From assembly GCF_016679925.1 (NCBI RefSeq), contig NZ_JAEQBW010000001.1, forward strand, positions 868,001-932,000: a stretch of 64,000 bases of DNA. Direction: 5' to 3'. The notes beneath the pieces were generated by a model. That model searched no databases and was not told the DNA's origin. It saw nothing but the letters and a program-made list of their open reading frames with translations. Positions 34,558 through 44,520 of the stretch are shown here, in pieces (position 1 is the first letter of the stretch; every line of letters starts with the position of its first letter). Made by a program: the position numbers and the translations under genes. The DNA comes from Marivirga aurantiaca. GTDB taxonomy: Bacteria > Bacteroidota > Bacteroidia > Cytophagales > Cyclobacteriaceae.

Positions 34558-35805
34558 CTAACTACTTAAGTTTGTACTGGTACTTTTAGCTTTTCTAAAA
34601 TGAAAGCTGGCATAAGAGATGCTGATACCACTTAAGATTAGTATAAGAAATGTACTCCAGTTAGAAAATGAAGATATACCGGATTGATGCAGTACAAATA
34701 TCATTGCAAAGGCCATAAAAAGAATCCTGCTTACTTCCATAGCAAGTGCCCATGGTTTTGATTCCAAAATACCGCTCCAGCTGATGATCATCATGAACAA
34801 ACCGGATGAAAGTAAAAATCGCTCCCAAAAGCTAAAGGGTAATTCCATATTAATGGTGTACGACATATATACCATTCCTAAAATTAATTGTACAATCAAA
34901 TAATTTTTACTCTTTTCCAGAGGCTCACTTATATATTTTGTCTGTTTGGATTTATTATAACCAATTACTTCCGGAATAGGCTCCGTCACCAGGTCAGCAG
35001 GTCTCCAACCAGTGGGCATAAACCATAGCCGTACTTTATCCCAATAACTACTCGTATTCTTTGCGTCTTCCCATAATTGTCTCCAAAATTGAAAATTCAG
35101 GCTAATGGGATGCCATGTCTTAGGAGGATGGGTAACACCATAGCATACTTCCTCTTCTTCAGGTTCATAGGAACCAAACATTTTATCCCAAATAATAAGG
35201 AACTCAGAATAATTTTTATCGATATACTGGGGATTAACACCATGATGAACCCTATGGTGGGAGGGGGTAACGAAAAAACGTTCAAACCAACCCATTTTCT
35301 TGATCAGGGAAGTATGGTGCCAGTAAGCTAAAAGTAAATGCACAGCAGCCACTGCATAAACTATTTCTGGTGAGAATCCTATGACTACAAGTATCCAATC
35401 GAAGAAAAGAAATTGAAACAGTCGCTGTGTAAAACTGGCCCTGATACCTACCGATAAATTCATCTCCTCTGATGAATGGTGCGCCATATGAGCGGCCCAA
35501 AAGATGTTAATGGAATGGCCTAGGCGGTGAAACCAATAGAAAATAAAATCCTGTAGCAACAATAATAGAATAAGAGTAAACCATGTAGCTTCAATCCGTA
35601 ATGGTGTTATTTCATATAAAAAGCCATACCATTTGTATACAAAAAAAGCGACAGCTAAATTGATGCACTGGTTACCAATACCTGTTCCAAGATTTGTCAT
35701 TGTATCCTGAAATGGATAATTTTTCTTTTTAATACGAACAGTAATTATTATTTCAAGAAGAAACAATAGTACTACAATGGGTGTGATGTAAGCATAGATA
35801 TTCAT
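34558..35805 (-). CDS. Sterol desaturase / fatty acid hydroxylase family membrane enzyme (AGMO-like)
   Basis: A 415-residue multi-pass membrane di-iron enzyme. The eight-histidine signature is clear: FHRLGH, HMAHHSSEEMN and HRVHHGVNPQYIDKN, plus another His in YWHHTS. The motif NLSVGIRASFTQ and the location of the third box resemble alkylglycerol monooxygenase-type members. After the catalytic domain (about 80-260) come an amphipathic stretch (WFMPTGWRPADL) and four further hydrophobic helices. It probably oxidises or hydroxylates a lipid; the substrate is unknown. Stand-alone gene. Confidence 0.85.
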   Translation of the reverse strand: MNIYAYITPIVVLLFLLEIIITVRIKKKNYPFQDTMTNLGTGIGNQCINLAVAFFVYKWYGFLYEITPLRIEATWFTLILLLLLQDFIFYWFHRLGHSINIFWAAHMAHHSSEEMNLSVGIRASFTQRLFQFLFFDWILVVIGFSPEIVYAVAAVHLLLAYWHHTSLIKKMGWFERFFVTPSHHRVHHGVNPQYIDKNYSEFLIIWDKMFGSYEPEEEEVCYGVTHPPKTWHPISLNFQFWRQLWEDAKNTSSYWDKVRLWFMPTGWRPADLVTEPIPEVIGYNKSKQTKYISEPLEKSKNYLIVQLILGMVYMSYTINMELPFSFWERFLLSSGLFMMIISWSGILESKPWALAMEVSRILFMAFAMIFVLHQSGISSFSNWSTFLILILSGISISYASFHFRKAKSTSTNLSS

Positions 35806-36069
35806 GTGTATATAATTTGTTTTTATTTACCACATGGAATAGTTCAGCTGTCAGAATACCTGAAAACCGTCACACTTACTTTTAATATTCATGCTCGGTT
35901 GGTATGCTGCGTTTATGACTATTTCATGACTTTTAGTATATTTCGTGATTAATCGAGCTAATTAAGTTAGTAAAACCAGTTTTTGAGTAAAAACAAAAGT
36001 GGCAGGTGGATGAATTTTCGGGATGAATGAAAGCTATTGTGGCGAAATAGTAATCTTTTCGGGGTGAAT

Positions 36070-36897
36070 TTATGTTGAAATCCCCTTTTTGATGGAGGTA
36101 TAATGAGCAGAAGATAAAGGTACTTCCTTGAGATAGTGATTTAAAATGAGATGGGCTTTTTGTTTATTTCCAACAACTTGTTGAATCTGCCAAGGCGCTA
36201 TTAAATATGAACGATGACAGTAAATCAAACCATTGATTTGCCTGGCAATTTCGGATAGCGTATTTCTCATTAAGGTTTCACGTACTTGTTTTTTATCATC
36301 AATATAAATGATGCGAATGTAATTATCTTCAGCTTTGATACACAGTAGTTGTTGTAAAGGGATTTTCAAATTGTCATCCTTGTTTTGTCCACTTAAATGA
36401 ATAATAGGGTTTCTTAAGCGTTCCGGAGATAGAATTTTTCCATTTAAGTACCTAAAATAGGCCACAACAGGTAATAACAATATGGCAAATGGTACGATGA
36501 ACTTGTAGCTAAAGCTTAATAGATAATCCCAGGTAATGGATGTTTGTTTAGTGATAGTGAGGTCATAGCAATAAATTAAAATTGAAGAGATAAAAAATAA
36601 ACCTGCCAGATAGATAAGCTCAAAACCTATTAACCATCTTTTCTCCATCTTTAGAACCCACAATCTTTCTATTAAAATTAATAATAGGTCAGCCAATAAG
36701 ATGCATATGCCATAGCCTGCCAACATCAGGTTTTTATACGGCAGTTGTTTTTCCCCGGTATCAAAGGGTTTCAGAAAAATAAGGATAAAAATCACTAATA
36801 ATGCAAGCATTAAACTGAGGGATATTCTTTTTTTCAATGAATAAATCCAGGGATGCTTTCTATATAGTATATTATTATCCATACTTTCAAGATACAT
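36070..36897 (-). CDS. Membrane-bound LytTR-domain transcription regulator
   Basis: A 275-residue protein: four transmembrane helices in residues 25-155, then a LytTR DNA-binding domain at about 175-272 (LLCIKAEDNYIRIIYIDD, MRNTLSEIARQI, FYCHRSYL-like IYCHRSYLIAPWQI). Such membrane-tethered LytTR regulators lack a receiver domain and probably sense a membrane or periplasmic signal. The first ATG (36897) and a second at 36882 (MDNNILYRKHPW) are both possible; the second fits the usual N-terminus. About 264 bp of AT-rich sequence with no ORF separates it from the desaturase-like gene. Confidence 0.85.
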   Translation of the reverse strand: MYLESMDNNILYRKHPWIYSLKKRISLSLMLALLVIFILIFLKPFDTGEKQLPYKNLMLAGYGICILLADLLLILIERLWVLKMEKRWLIGFELIYLAGLFFISSILIYCYDLTITKQTSITWDYLLSFSYKFIVPFAILLLPVVAYFRYLNGKILSPERLRNPIIHLSGQNKDDNLKIPLQQLLCIKAEDNYIRIIYIDDKKQVRETLMRNTLSEIARQINGLIYCHRSYLIAPWQIQQVVGNKQKAHLILNHYLKEVPLSSAHYTSIKKGIST

Positions 36898-36974
36898 AAA
36901 TTTAGTAAAAGGAAAACTACAGATACTGTTGGATATTTTGAAAAAATTTACAGAGGAATTATGGTAAGATACGC

Positions 36975-37967
36975 TTATATTTCTATCACTAATTTCCCGA
37001 ATTGTGCGCCTGCTTTTATTTTGTCAAAAGCTTCTACAATATTTTGGAAAGGAGTAATGGAATCTACTATGGGTTTTATTTTATGCTCTTCAACAAACTG
37101 AACCATTTGAAGGAATTCTTCATCATTGGCCATGGTGGAGCCTTGCAGAGTAATTTGGTTCCAAAACATACGGTGTACATCCAATGATTTGGGTTTGCCT
37201 AAGGTAGCTCCGTAAAATACAATTCTACCTGCCGGATTCATTAATTTGATGTGGTCATTAATGGCATCACCGCCTGCACTATCAATCACTAAATCAAAAC
37301 CACCCACCTCTTTTTTAGCCTGAGTAGTCCATTCTTCATCTTTGTAGTTGTAGGCATTTCTGGCTCCATATTTTATGGCTTTTTCTCTCTTTGATGCATC
37401 TCCGGAGGTTACAAAAACATTGGCTCCAATAGCTAAGGCAAATTGAAAGGCAAACTGGGCTACACCACCACCAACTCCTGAAATCAATACATTTTGCCCT
37501 TCCTTTAACTGACCATGATGAAATACAGCACGAAATGCTGTCATGCCACCTAAAGGAAGAGCCGCGGCTTCTGTGTCACTCAGGAAATCAGGTTTTTCTG
37601 CAAGGCGATCTGTTGCAATGCTTACGTATTCTGCAAATACACCATCAGTGGGAGTGCCCATGATGTGATATTCTTTTGACTGCACCAAAGGATTATTGCC
37701 CCAGTTTATATTGGGGTTGATCAATACTTTTTTTTCAAGCCATTTTTTTGTTACTGAATTACCTAATTCGACTATTTCACCACAAGCATCCGCACCTAAA
37801 ATTACACCACTTTTAATACCCGGATACTTCCCCTCTCTAATAAACTGGTCTCGGTGGTTAAGTGCCATAGCCTTTATTTTCACCAACACTTCACCTGATT
37901 GAGGCTTTGGAATATTCCTTTCAACAATTTTTAGCTCATTAGGTGCATCTAATATTAGGGCCTTCAT
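36975..37967 (-). CDS. Zinc-type alcohol dehydrogenase-like (MDR) oxidoreductase
   Basis: A 330-residue medium-chain dehydrogenase/reductase. GroES-like domain (about 25-120) with NHRDQFIREGKYPG and the GADACGEIVELG segment, then a Rossmann domain with the cofactor loop SGVGGGVAQFAFQFA (about 163-177). There is no four-Cys structural zinc lobe, so it belongs with quinone-oxidoreductase-like or YogA-like members that often reduce enals or quinones with NADPH. The substrate is unknown. It lies 49 bp downstream of dnaB on the same strand. Confidence 0.87.
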   Translation of the reverse strand: MKALILDAPNELKIVERNIPKPQSGEVLVKIKAMALNHRDQFIREGKYPGIKSGVILGADACGEIVELGNSVTKKWLEKKVLINPNINWGNNPLVQSKEYHIMGTPTDGVFAEYVSIATDRLAEKPDFLSDTEAAALPLGGMTAFRAVFHHGQLKEGQNVLISGVGGGVAQFAFQFALAIGANVFVTSGDASKREKAIKYGARNAYNYKDEEWTTQAKKEVGGFDLVIDSAGGDAINDHIKLMNPAGRIVFYGATLGKPKSLDVHRMFWNQITLQGSTMANDEEFLQMVQFVEEHKIKPIVDSITPFQNIVEAFDKIKAGAQFGKLVIEI

Positions 37968-38016
37968 GGATTTTGTTTAGGGTTACAGGAATTTAATTTC
38001 TTATATCTTATTGATC

Positions 38017-39579
38017 TTAAAACGGAGCCTCATCAGTATCGTTATCCGTATTTCCATTGGCTTTGCTTGGGAGAGTAATTGCTCCTGGAACCTCAAAGTC
38101 GGAGGGAACACCGGCAGCCGATGGGAAAGTAGTACCATAACCAGGGCCACTTGCCTGCATTCCCGGGGAATCCAAATCTGAGAATTTGGTAAAACGGCCA
38201 ATAAATTTCAATGGAACAGTTTCCAATGAACCATTCCTGTGCTTAGCAATAATTACTTCACCTACATTGGCTGTGGAAAGTCCATTTTCATCTTCCGTGA
38301 TACCGTAATATTCAGGTCTATAAAGAAACATTACCATATCTGCATCTTGCTCAATAGAACCTGATTCCCTCAAATCGGATAGCTGAGGTCTTTTATCTCC
38401 ACCACGTGTTTCCACCGCACGACTTAACTGCGAAAGGGCAATAACCGGTACACTTAATTCTTTTGCAATGTTTTTTAAAGCCCTGGAAATAGAAGCAATT
38501 TCCTGTTCCCTGTTTCCTCCGCTTCCTCCACCTTTGGAAGTGTCACCTGACATCAATTGCAAATAATCGATTACAACCAGTTGTATGTCATGCTGTTGTT
38601 TTAATCTCCTACACTTGGCACGTAACTCCAAAATGGATAGGGCAGGTGTATCATCAATAAAGATGGGAGCTTCCGTAAGGCTGGCCGTTTTATAAACCAA
38701 TTGTTGCCATTCGTGATCAGCAAGCTGGCCTTTTTTGATTTTTTCACTGTCCAATTCAGCTTCTGCAGAAATAAGTCTGTTAACCAACTGAACAGAAGAC
38801 ATCTCAAGGGAAAATATGGCTACTGGTTGTTTGAAATCAACCGCTGCATTTCTTAAAGCTGAAACTATAAAAGCAGTTTTACCCATACCTGGTCTTGCAG
38901 CAATAATCACCATATCGGATTTTTGCCAACCCGATGTTACACGGTCCAATGCAGAGAAACCGGTAGGTACACCTGTAAGTCCGTCTTTATGGTTCCTTCT
39001 TTCTTCCAGTTCACGGAATGCCTCTTTCATTAAAGAGTGCATATCAGCGTAGTTCTTTTTGATGTTGGAATTGGTGACTTCAAACAACTCTTGCTCTGTA
39101 CGGTCCAATAAATCGAAAACATCCATGGTGTCTTCATAGGCATCATTCTGAATTTCTCCGGAAATTTTAATCAACTGTCTTTTGATAGCCTGTTCAGCAA
39201 TAATTCTTGCATGGTATTCAATATTGGCAGCGGAGTTTACCCTTGAAGTAAGTTCTGTGATGTAGTAAGAACCTCCAACAATTTCCAGTTTACCTGTTTT
39301 TCGGAGTTGATTGGTTACAGTTAATAAATCAACAGGTTCTGAATTGTTGAAAAGTGAAACTATTGCTTTATAAATTTCCTCATTGGCTCCTTTGTAGAAA
39401 CTTTCAGGTTTTAATATGTCAATTACACTTGTCAGGGCATCTTTTTCGAGCATCAAAGCACCAAGAACTGCTTCTTCCAAATCAACCGCCTGGGGGGGTA
39501 TTTTGCCTAGATTATCCCCAAATTCGGCTTTTTTTGATTTATAGCCTAGTCTCGGCCCAGTTGATTTTTTAGATTCCAT
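38017..39579 (-). CDS. dnaB: Replicative DNA helicase DnaB
   Basis: The hexameric 5'-3' helicase of the replication fork, 520 residues. N-terminal DnaB domain (about 25-130, PPQAVDLEEAVLGALMLE), linker helix, then a RecA-like motor with Walker A ARPGMGKTAF, Walker B LVVIDYLQLM and the arginine-finger/H4 region (GDKRPQLSDLRESGSIEQDADMV in part). No intein. The C-terminal ~55 residues form a Gly/Pro/Asn-rich tail typical of Bacteroidota DnaB. Divergent from mpl. Confidence 0.97.
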   Translation of the reverse strand: MESKKSTGPRLGYKSKKAEFGDNLGKIPPQAVDLEEAVLGALMLEKDALTSVIDILKPESFYKGANEEIYKAIVSLFNNSEPVDLLTVTNQLRKTGKLEIVGGSYYITELTSRVNSAANIEYHARIIAEQAIKRQLIKISGEIQNDAYEDTMDVFDLLDRTEQELFEVTNSNIKKNYADMHSLMKEAFRELEERRNHKDGLTGVPTGFSALDRVTSGWQKSDMVIIAARPGMGKTAFIVSALRNAAVDFKQPVAIFSLEMSSVQLVNRLISAEAELDSEKIKKGQLADHEWQQLVYKTASLTEAPIFIDDTPALSILELRAKCRRLKQQHDIQLVVIDYLQLMSGDTSKGGGSGGNREQEIASISRALKNIAKELSVPVIALSQLSRAVETRGGDKRPQLSDLRESGSIEQDADMVMFLYRPEYYGITEDENGLSTANVGEVIIAKHRNGSLETVPLKFIGRFTKFSDLDSPGMQASGPGYGTTFPSAAGVPSDFEVPGAITLPSKANGNTDNDTDEAPF

Positions 39580-39711
39580 TTCCCCTACGTTAATTTTCTA
39601 CTTTGAAAAGCTAACAAAGCTAATTTATTAAATTCATTAAGAATACACAAAACTGTCCAAGTTTCCGACAAGTTTTCCACAGGTTATCAACATCGAAAAG
39701 CCAAGTTTAAT

Positions 39712-39742
39712 TTGCCGAGCCACTAACTTTATTATATTTTTG
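39712..39742 (+). promoter_or_regulatory. Predicted promoter of mpl
   Basis: TTG at 39712-39714, a 20-bp spacer and TATTTTTG at 39735-39742, an exact TAnnTTTG match, 20 bp before the mpl ATG. This is the best Bacteroidota sigma-factor promoter in the window. Confidence 0.6.
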
Positions 39743-39761
39743 GATATTCAACGCAAATCAA

Positions 39762-41141
39762 ATGAATTTAGAAAATATTAAGAAAGTACATTTTATCGCA
39801 ATTGGAGGAAGTGTGATGCATAACTTAGCTTTGGCACTTCATCAAAAAGGAATTCAGGTAAGTGGATCCGATGACGAAATTTATGAACCTGCTGCCAGTA
39901 AATTAGCTAAAGCAGGAATTAAACCGGAGGCTGGCTGGCATCCGGAACAAATTACTCCGGAACTTGATGCGATAATTTTGGGCATGCATGCCCAAAAAGA
40001 TAATCCTGAATTATTAAAAGCTCGTGAATTAGGATTGAATATTTATTCTTTTCCTGAATTTATCAAAAAGCTATCCGAGAATAAACAAAGGATAGTGATT
40101 GGAGGAAGCCATGGGAAGAGTACAATTACTTCTATGATCATGCATGTGCTCAAACATGCAGGCAAACCTTTTGATTACCTGGTAGGTGCGGAATTGGAAG
40201 GCTTTGATTTGACAGTATCCATTTCTTCTGCCCCCATCATTGTTATTGAAGGGGACGAGTATTTGTCTTCAAAGATTGATCCGGTGCCAAAATTTCTAAA
40301 ATACGACCATCACATAGGTGTGATTTCCGGAATTGAATGGGATCATAAAAATGTATTCCCTACGATGGATGATTATACACAGCAATTTGATGAATTTGCA
40401 GATAAAACCCCTAAAGCAGGATCATTGATTTATTGTGAGGAGGATGCATTGGCTAACATTGTAGGCTCAAAGGAAAGGGAAGATGTTCGCAAATCACCCT
40501 ATTCAGCACATAACTCTAAAATTGTTGACGGTAAAACAATTTTAGTAACCAAGGATCATGGGAATGTGCCAATTAAAATATTTGGTAAACATAATCTTCA
40601 AAATATAAGTGCTGCTTTTGAAGTATGTAAGCTAATAGGCATCAAAGTCAATACATTTTATGAGGCTATTGCTTCCTTTAAAGGTGCTGCCAATCGATTG
40701 ACTTTACTTGATGAAGCAAATGGTCATCTGGTGTATAAGGATTATGCCCACGCCCCGTCAAAATTAGTAGCTACTGTAGATGCAATGCACCATCAGTTTC
40801 CGGACAAGAAGTTATGCGTTGCTTATGAGCTCCATACTTTCAGCAGTCTGGATCCCGATTATTTGAAGCAGTATAAAGGTACTTTAAAAAATTGCGATCA
40901 GGCTTTCATTTATGTAAATCCGGCTAACTTGAAATTAAAAGACGGGAAACCTTTCACTGAAGAGGATTTGAGAAAGGCATTCGATCAAAATGATCTTAAA
41001 TATTTTGATGATACCGACCAATTGGTAAATGCTATGCTTACCTTTAAAAAATCCCATGCCCAATGTGCTTTTGCTTTTTTAAGCTCAGGTCATTTTAACC
41101 ATATCAATTTTAAAACTATTGCACACGAACTAGTCTCATAA
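39762..41141 (+). CDS. mpl: UDP-MurNAc:tripeptide ligase Mpl (murein peptide recycling)
   Basis: A Mur-ligase-family enzyme of 459 residues that attaches recycled L-Ala-D-Glu-mesoDAP peptide to UDP-N-acetylmuramate. Seen: the N-terminal UDP-binding strand VHFIAIGGSVMHNLALAL (the V/M in place of GIGMS of MurC points to Mpl), the ATP loop GGSHGKSTITSMI, the catalytic EGDEY, DHHIGVISGIEWDH and DYAHAPSKL. MurC proteins have G-I-G-G-S/M-G-M, so Mpl is favoured. An exonuclease gene follows after 3 bp, so the two form an operon. Confidence 0.88.
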   Translation: MNLENIKKVHFIAIGGSVMHNLALALHQKGIQVSGSDDEIYEPAASKLAKAGIKPEAGWHPEQITPELDAIILGMHAQKDNPELLKARELGLNIYSFPEFIKKLSENKQRIVIGGSHGKSTITSMIMHVLKHAGKPFDYLVGAELEGFDLTVSISSAPIIVIEGDEYLSSKIDPVPKFLKYDHHIGVISGIEWDHKNVFPTMDDYTQQFDEFADKTPKAGSLIYCEEDALANIVGSKEREDVRKSPYSAHNSKIVDGKTILVTKDHGNVPIKIFGKHNLQNISAAFEVCKLIGIKVNTFYEAIASFKGAANRLTLLDEANGHLVYKDYAHAPSKLVATVDAMHHQFPDKKLCVAYELHTFSSLDPDYLKQYKGTLKNCDQAFIYVNPANLKLKDGKPFTEEDLRKAFDQNDLKYFDDTDQLVNAMLTFKKSHAQCAFAFLSSGHFNHINFKTIAHELVS

Positions 41142-41144
41142 ATT

Positions 41145-41948
41145 ATGTTTTTAAAACTCACCAATCCTTTAGTATTCTTCGATCTCGAAACTACAGGCAC
41201 TAATATTGTTTCTGATAGAATAGTAGAATATTCCTTTGTAAAGGTAATGCCTGACGGAGAGGTGATTACTAACACAGAAAGGGTAAATCCTGAACGTCCA
41301 ATTCCTCTGGAATCAAGTTTGATCCATGGTATTTACGATGCAGATGTGAAAGATAAGCCTGCTTTTAAGGCTCTAGCGAAGGAGTTAGCTACTTTTTTAA
41401 GAGGATGTGATCTCGCAGGCTTTAATATATTGAAGTTTGATGTGCCGGTATTGGTGGAAGAGTTTTTAAGGTCAGATGTGGACTTTGATATTTCTAAAAG
41501 GAAGCTTCTGGATGCCCAGAAAATTTTCCATATGATGGAGAAAAGAACATTGACCGCAGCTTATAAATTTTATTGCGAAAAGGACCTGGTGGATGCTCAT
41601 AGTGCTGAGGCTGACACATTGGCTACTTTGGAAGTACTTGATGCACAAATCAAAAGATATGAAGGACAAACCCTGAAAGATTTAAGAGGAAGAGCAATAG
41701 GTACCATAGAAAATAATGTAGACTCTTTGCATAAGTTGACCAATGATAGTATGGTGGATTTGGCAGGTAGGTTTGTCTTCAATGATGAGAATGTGGAAGT
41801 CTTTAACTTTGGAAAGTTTAAAGGCCAGGCTGTCGAAGATGTGTTGAAAAAAGAATCCGGTTATTACGACTGGATGATGAAAGGTGATTTTCCTATGGAC
41901 ACTAAACGAAAATTGACAGAAATAAAGTTGAGAGGTTTTCAGAAGTGA
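41145..41948 (+). CDS. DEDDh 3'-5' exonuclease (DnaQ / exonuclease X-like)
   Basis: A 267-residue exonuclease: motif I FFDLETTG (Asp/Glu), motif II around GFNILKFDVPVLVEEF, motif III DAHSAEADTLAT with His and Asp, so the DEDDh catalytic set is intact in residues 8-175. The C-terminal 60 residues (FNFGKFKGQAVEDVL ... YYDWMMKGDFP) match the small domain that follows the nuclease in many exonuclease-X or PolIII-epsilon-like proteins of Bacteroidota. Likely a DNA repair or proofreading nuclease. Coupled to mpl by a 3-bp gap. Confidence 0.88.
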   Translation: MFLKLTNPLVFFDLETTGTNIVSDRIVEYSFVKVMPDGEVITNTERVNPERPIPLESSLIHGIYDADVKDKPAFKALAKELATFLRGCDLAGFNILKFDVPVLVEEFLRSDVDFDISKRKLLDAQKIFHMMEKRTLTAAYKFYCEKDLVDAHSAEADTLATLEVLDAQIKRYEGQTLKDLRGRAIGTIENNVDSLHKLTNDSMVDLAGRFVFNDENVEVFNFGKFKGQAVEDVLKKESGYYDWMMKGDFPMDTKRKLTEIKLRGFQK

Positions 41949-42163
41949 TAGTTTATTAATTGCGTATAAGAGGAAAAAATTGAGGTATTGAGATTCTTGG
42001 AATAAACTCTGGATTTGATGTATGGAGTTTGGCTCTATTTGGGAGGAGAAAAACCGCTAAATAATAGGAAGAACCAATGATTAGATTGTGAGATTTATTG
42101 CTATTTTTTCATCTTTTCTTCCATAAACCATACATTAACAGTAATTAATCTCTTTTAACCAAA

Positions 42164-42184
42164 AAGCAAACTTCCTTTTTGCTT
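42164..42184 (+). terminator. Weak hairpin between the exonuclease and the PAS kinase gene
   Basis: AAGCAAA (42164-42170) and TTTGCTT (42178-42184), 7 bp with a 7-base loop, AT-rich and without a long T run. It may be a weak terminator or a leader structure. The rest of 41949-42211 shows no ORF. Confidence 0.3.
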
Positions 42185-42211
42185 ATATTTAAATTTATAG
42201 AATATAAGCGG

Positions 42212-44491
42212 ATGCACCATTTGGGTTCAGAAAGAATCAAAGAAGTAATCAATTACTTGCAAGAAAATCAAATTCAATTTGAATGGCTTGATGATTGCAA
42301 TATTACTCATTTTGATGATTACTGTAGCTACTATCTCTTAATTGAAAAAAAAGTATTATATGTATGCTCCATAGGTGAAGCTGATGGAGAAAAAGCGGAA
42401 TATTTTTTCAGCAGTTTATTGAAAGCCGGAAAAAATTACAGTAGCACATCCGTAAAATTAACTTTTGTGATGGATGCTACGGGTCTTTACAACATGCCTC
42501 ACTCTGCACGAAAAGAGGTTAATTTTTTCGACTTAAAATTTCGGGAATATTGGCAGGAAGTCATCTTTATTTACCAAGGAATTGCCAAGGTTATATTGGA
42601 TATGTATGAGCTTCATAAACCGGAACATTTAGTAGGGATGAGGAAGGTGCCGGATCTTCAGTATGCACTTGATACCGCACTTAAAAGAGAACACAAAAAT
42701 ATTGATGAGGCACTAGAAGAAAAGGAGCTAAGTGCAATGAATCAGAAAGAGTTAATTGAAGTGATTCAAAAGCTGAAAAGCGAGAGAGAAAAAGAAAAGA
42801 ATAGTTGGGATCAGCAGCTTCATCAACTTTTCGGAGCAATCTCTAACTTATCCTGGGACAGTAGGGCCTCTACAAGTTTGAGCGAGATAGAAAAAGAAAA
42901 TCCTTTTGCACCCATATATGGCGTCCTTAACAATAGTATCAGTGACTATAATGAAATGAAGAATGAGCTTCAACGGCTTAAAAATGAATTTCATCAAAAC
43001 CTGAGTCACGAGTTAGGTGAAACACTTCATCAGGAAGCTAGCCTTCGTGCCATATTTGATAGTCTGGATTCTATTTTATGGTACATTGATAAAAATTATG
43101 TCCTGATTTCATTCAACAAAAATTTCCTGGAGCATGTTAAGTCCTCATTTGGGTTTGTGCCTGAAGTTGGAATGAACTTATTGAACCAACCCCAATTGGC
43201 CGGTAAATATGAAAGTATAAAGGAAAGGGTTGAAATAGCTTTGAAAGGTAAGGAAGCAACTTATAATGATAAATATTATGAAGGGGACAAAATAGTTAAA
43301 GTAATAGCTTCCAAAGTGTTTCCTGTAATGGTTGATGGTGAAATATTAGGATTAGCCTGCTTGAGCAACGATATTACAGAAAGCTATTTTACTAAGGAAC
43401 GGGTGAACAATAGTGAGAAATTGCTGGCTTCAGTCAACCAGCATATTTCTGAAGCCATTTATCGCACCAGTTCTGATCGGGGCATGGTCTATATCAATGA
43501 AGCTTTTATGAATATGTTTGGTTTCGAATCCAAAAATGAGCTTTATAATTTTGAAGATTTAACTAAACTTTATACCAATCCTAATGATAGGAAAAAGATT
43601 CTTCACCTATTGGAAACCAAGAAAAAGTTCACTAATGTGGAGGTACTCTTCAAAAGGAAGAATGGGGAAACTTTTACTGGTTTAATTAGTAGTATGCTTA
43701 CAGTGGGAGAGGATGGAGTGACTTATTTTGATGGGGCGATAAGAGATGTTACTGCCATTAAAAGCGCTCAGCAAAAGTTGAAGAACCAGAATATTCAATT
43801 GAAAAAACTGAATAGTGAACTGGATAGCTTTGTCTATAGTGCGTCCCATGACCTGAAAGCACCTTTGAGTTCTGTAAGAGGATTGATCAACTTAGCTAAA
43901 AATGAAAAAGAAAAGGATAAATTAAGTTATTACCTCGATCTTATTGACACAAGTATTACTAAGCTGGACAATTTTATTCAGGACATCATCAACCTGTCCA
44001 GAAACTCCAGGCAAGCCATTATAAAGGAGGAAATTGATTTTAATGAGCTAGTTAATGAGACATTCAGTAATTTCAAATACTTGCCTAATTTTGATAAAAT
44101 AGAGAAAGTAGTTACCATCGATCCTTCTATTCAGTTTTATTCTGATAAAAGAAGATTGCTTATCATATTCAATAATCTTGTTTCCAATTCAATTCGATAT
44201 TATAATCCTTCTGCAAATACTCCTTTTATAAAAATTAATATCGAGAAAGAAGGTAATCAAACTATGATTTCAGTAGCCGATAATGGTGTGGGTATTGAAA
44301 AACAGTACCTGAAGAAAATATTTGAAATGTTTTTCAGAGCCTCTGAGAGCAGTAATGGGTCTGGAATAGGACTTTACATTGTAAAAGAAACTATTGATAA
44401 ACTAAAAGGGAAGGTTTCTGTCAAATCTGAGCCCGGTATTGGTAGTATTTTTCAGATTAAATTACCCAACCAATTACCTGTTGAATCCTGA
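42212..44491 (+). CDS. Sensor histidine kinase with unusual N-terminal domain and two PAS domains
   Basis: 759 residues from ATG 42212; a TTG at 42179 would add 11 residues without support. Residues 1-125 form a compact alpha/beta domain (VKLTFVMDATGLYNMPHSARKEV, then YWQEVIFIYQGIAKVI) with the look of a STAS/SpoIIAA-like fold, not a PAS domain. A coiled coil (about 140-260, many E and K) follows, then PAS domains at about 275-385 and 395-515, HisKA with SASHDLKAPLSSVRG (about 545), and HATPase with NLVSNSIRYY, DNGVGI and GSGIGLYIV. No membrane segments and no adjacent receiver gene. The nature of the N-terminal domain is my inference. Confidence 0.88.
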   Translation: MHHLGSERIKEVINYLQENQIQFEWLDDCNITHFDDYCSYYLLIEKKVLYVCSIGEADGEKAEYFFSSLLKAGKNYSSTSVKLTFVMDATGLYNMPHSARKEVNFFDLKFREYWQEVIFIYQGIAKVILDMYELHKPEHLVGMRKVPDLQYALDTALKREHKNIDEALEEKELSAMNQKELIEVIQKLKSEREKEKNSWDQQLHQLFGAISNLSWDSRASTSLSEIEKENPFAPIYGVLNNSISDYNEMKNELQRLKNEFHQNLSHELGETLHQEASLRAIFDSLDSILWYIDKNYVLISFNKNFLEHVKSSFGFVPEVGMNLLNQPQLAGKYESIKERVEIALKGKEATYNDKYYEGDKIVKVIASKVFPVMVDGEILGLACLSNDITESYFTKERVNNSEKLLASVNQHISEAIYRTSSDRGMVYINEAFMNMFGFESKNELYNFEDLTKLYTNPNDRKKILHLLETKKKFTNVEVLFKRKNGETFTGLISSMLTVGEDGVTYFDGAIRDVTAIKSAQQKLKNQNIQLKKLNSELDSFVYSASHDLKAPLSSVRGLINLAKNEKEKDKLSYYLDLIDTSITKLDNFIQDIINLSRNSRQAIIKEEIDFNELVNETFSNFKYLPNFDKIEKVVTIDPSIQFYSDKRRLLIIFNNLVSNSIRYYNPSANTPFIKINIEKEGNQTMISVADNGVGIEKQYLKKIFEMFFRASESSNGSGIGLYIVKETIDKLKGKVSVKSEPGIGSIFQIKLPNQLPVES

Positions 44492-44520
44492 TTCGTAAGA
44501 TAGCATCCATGATAAGAAAG

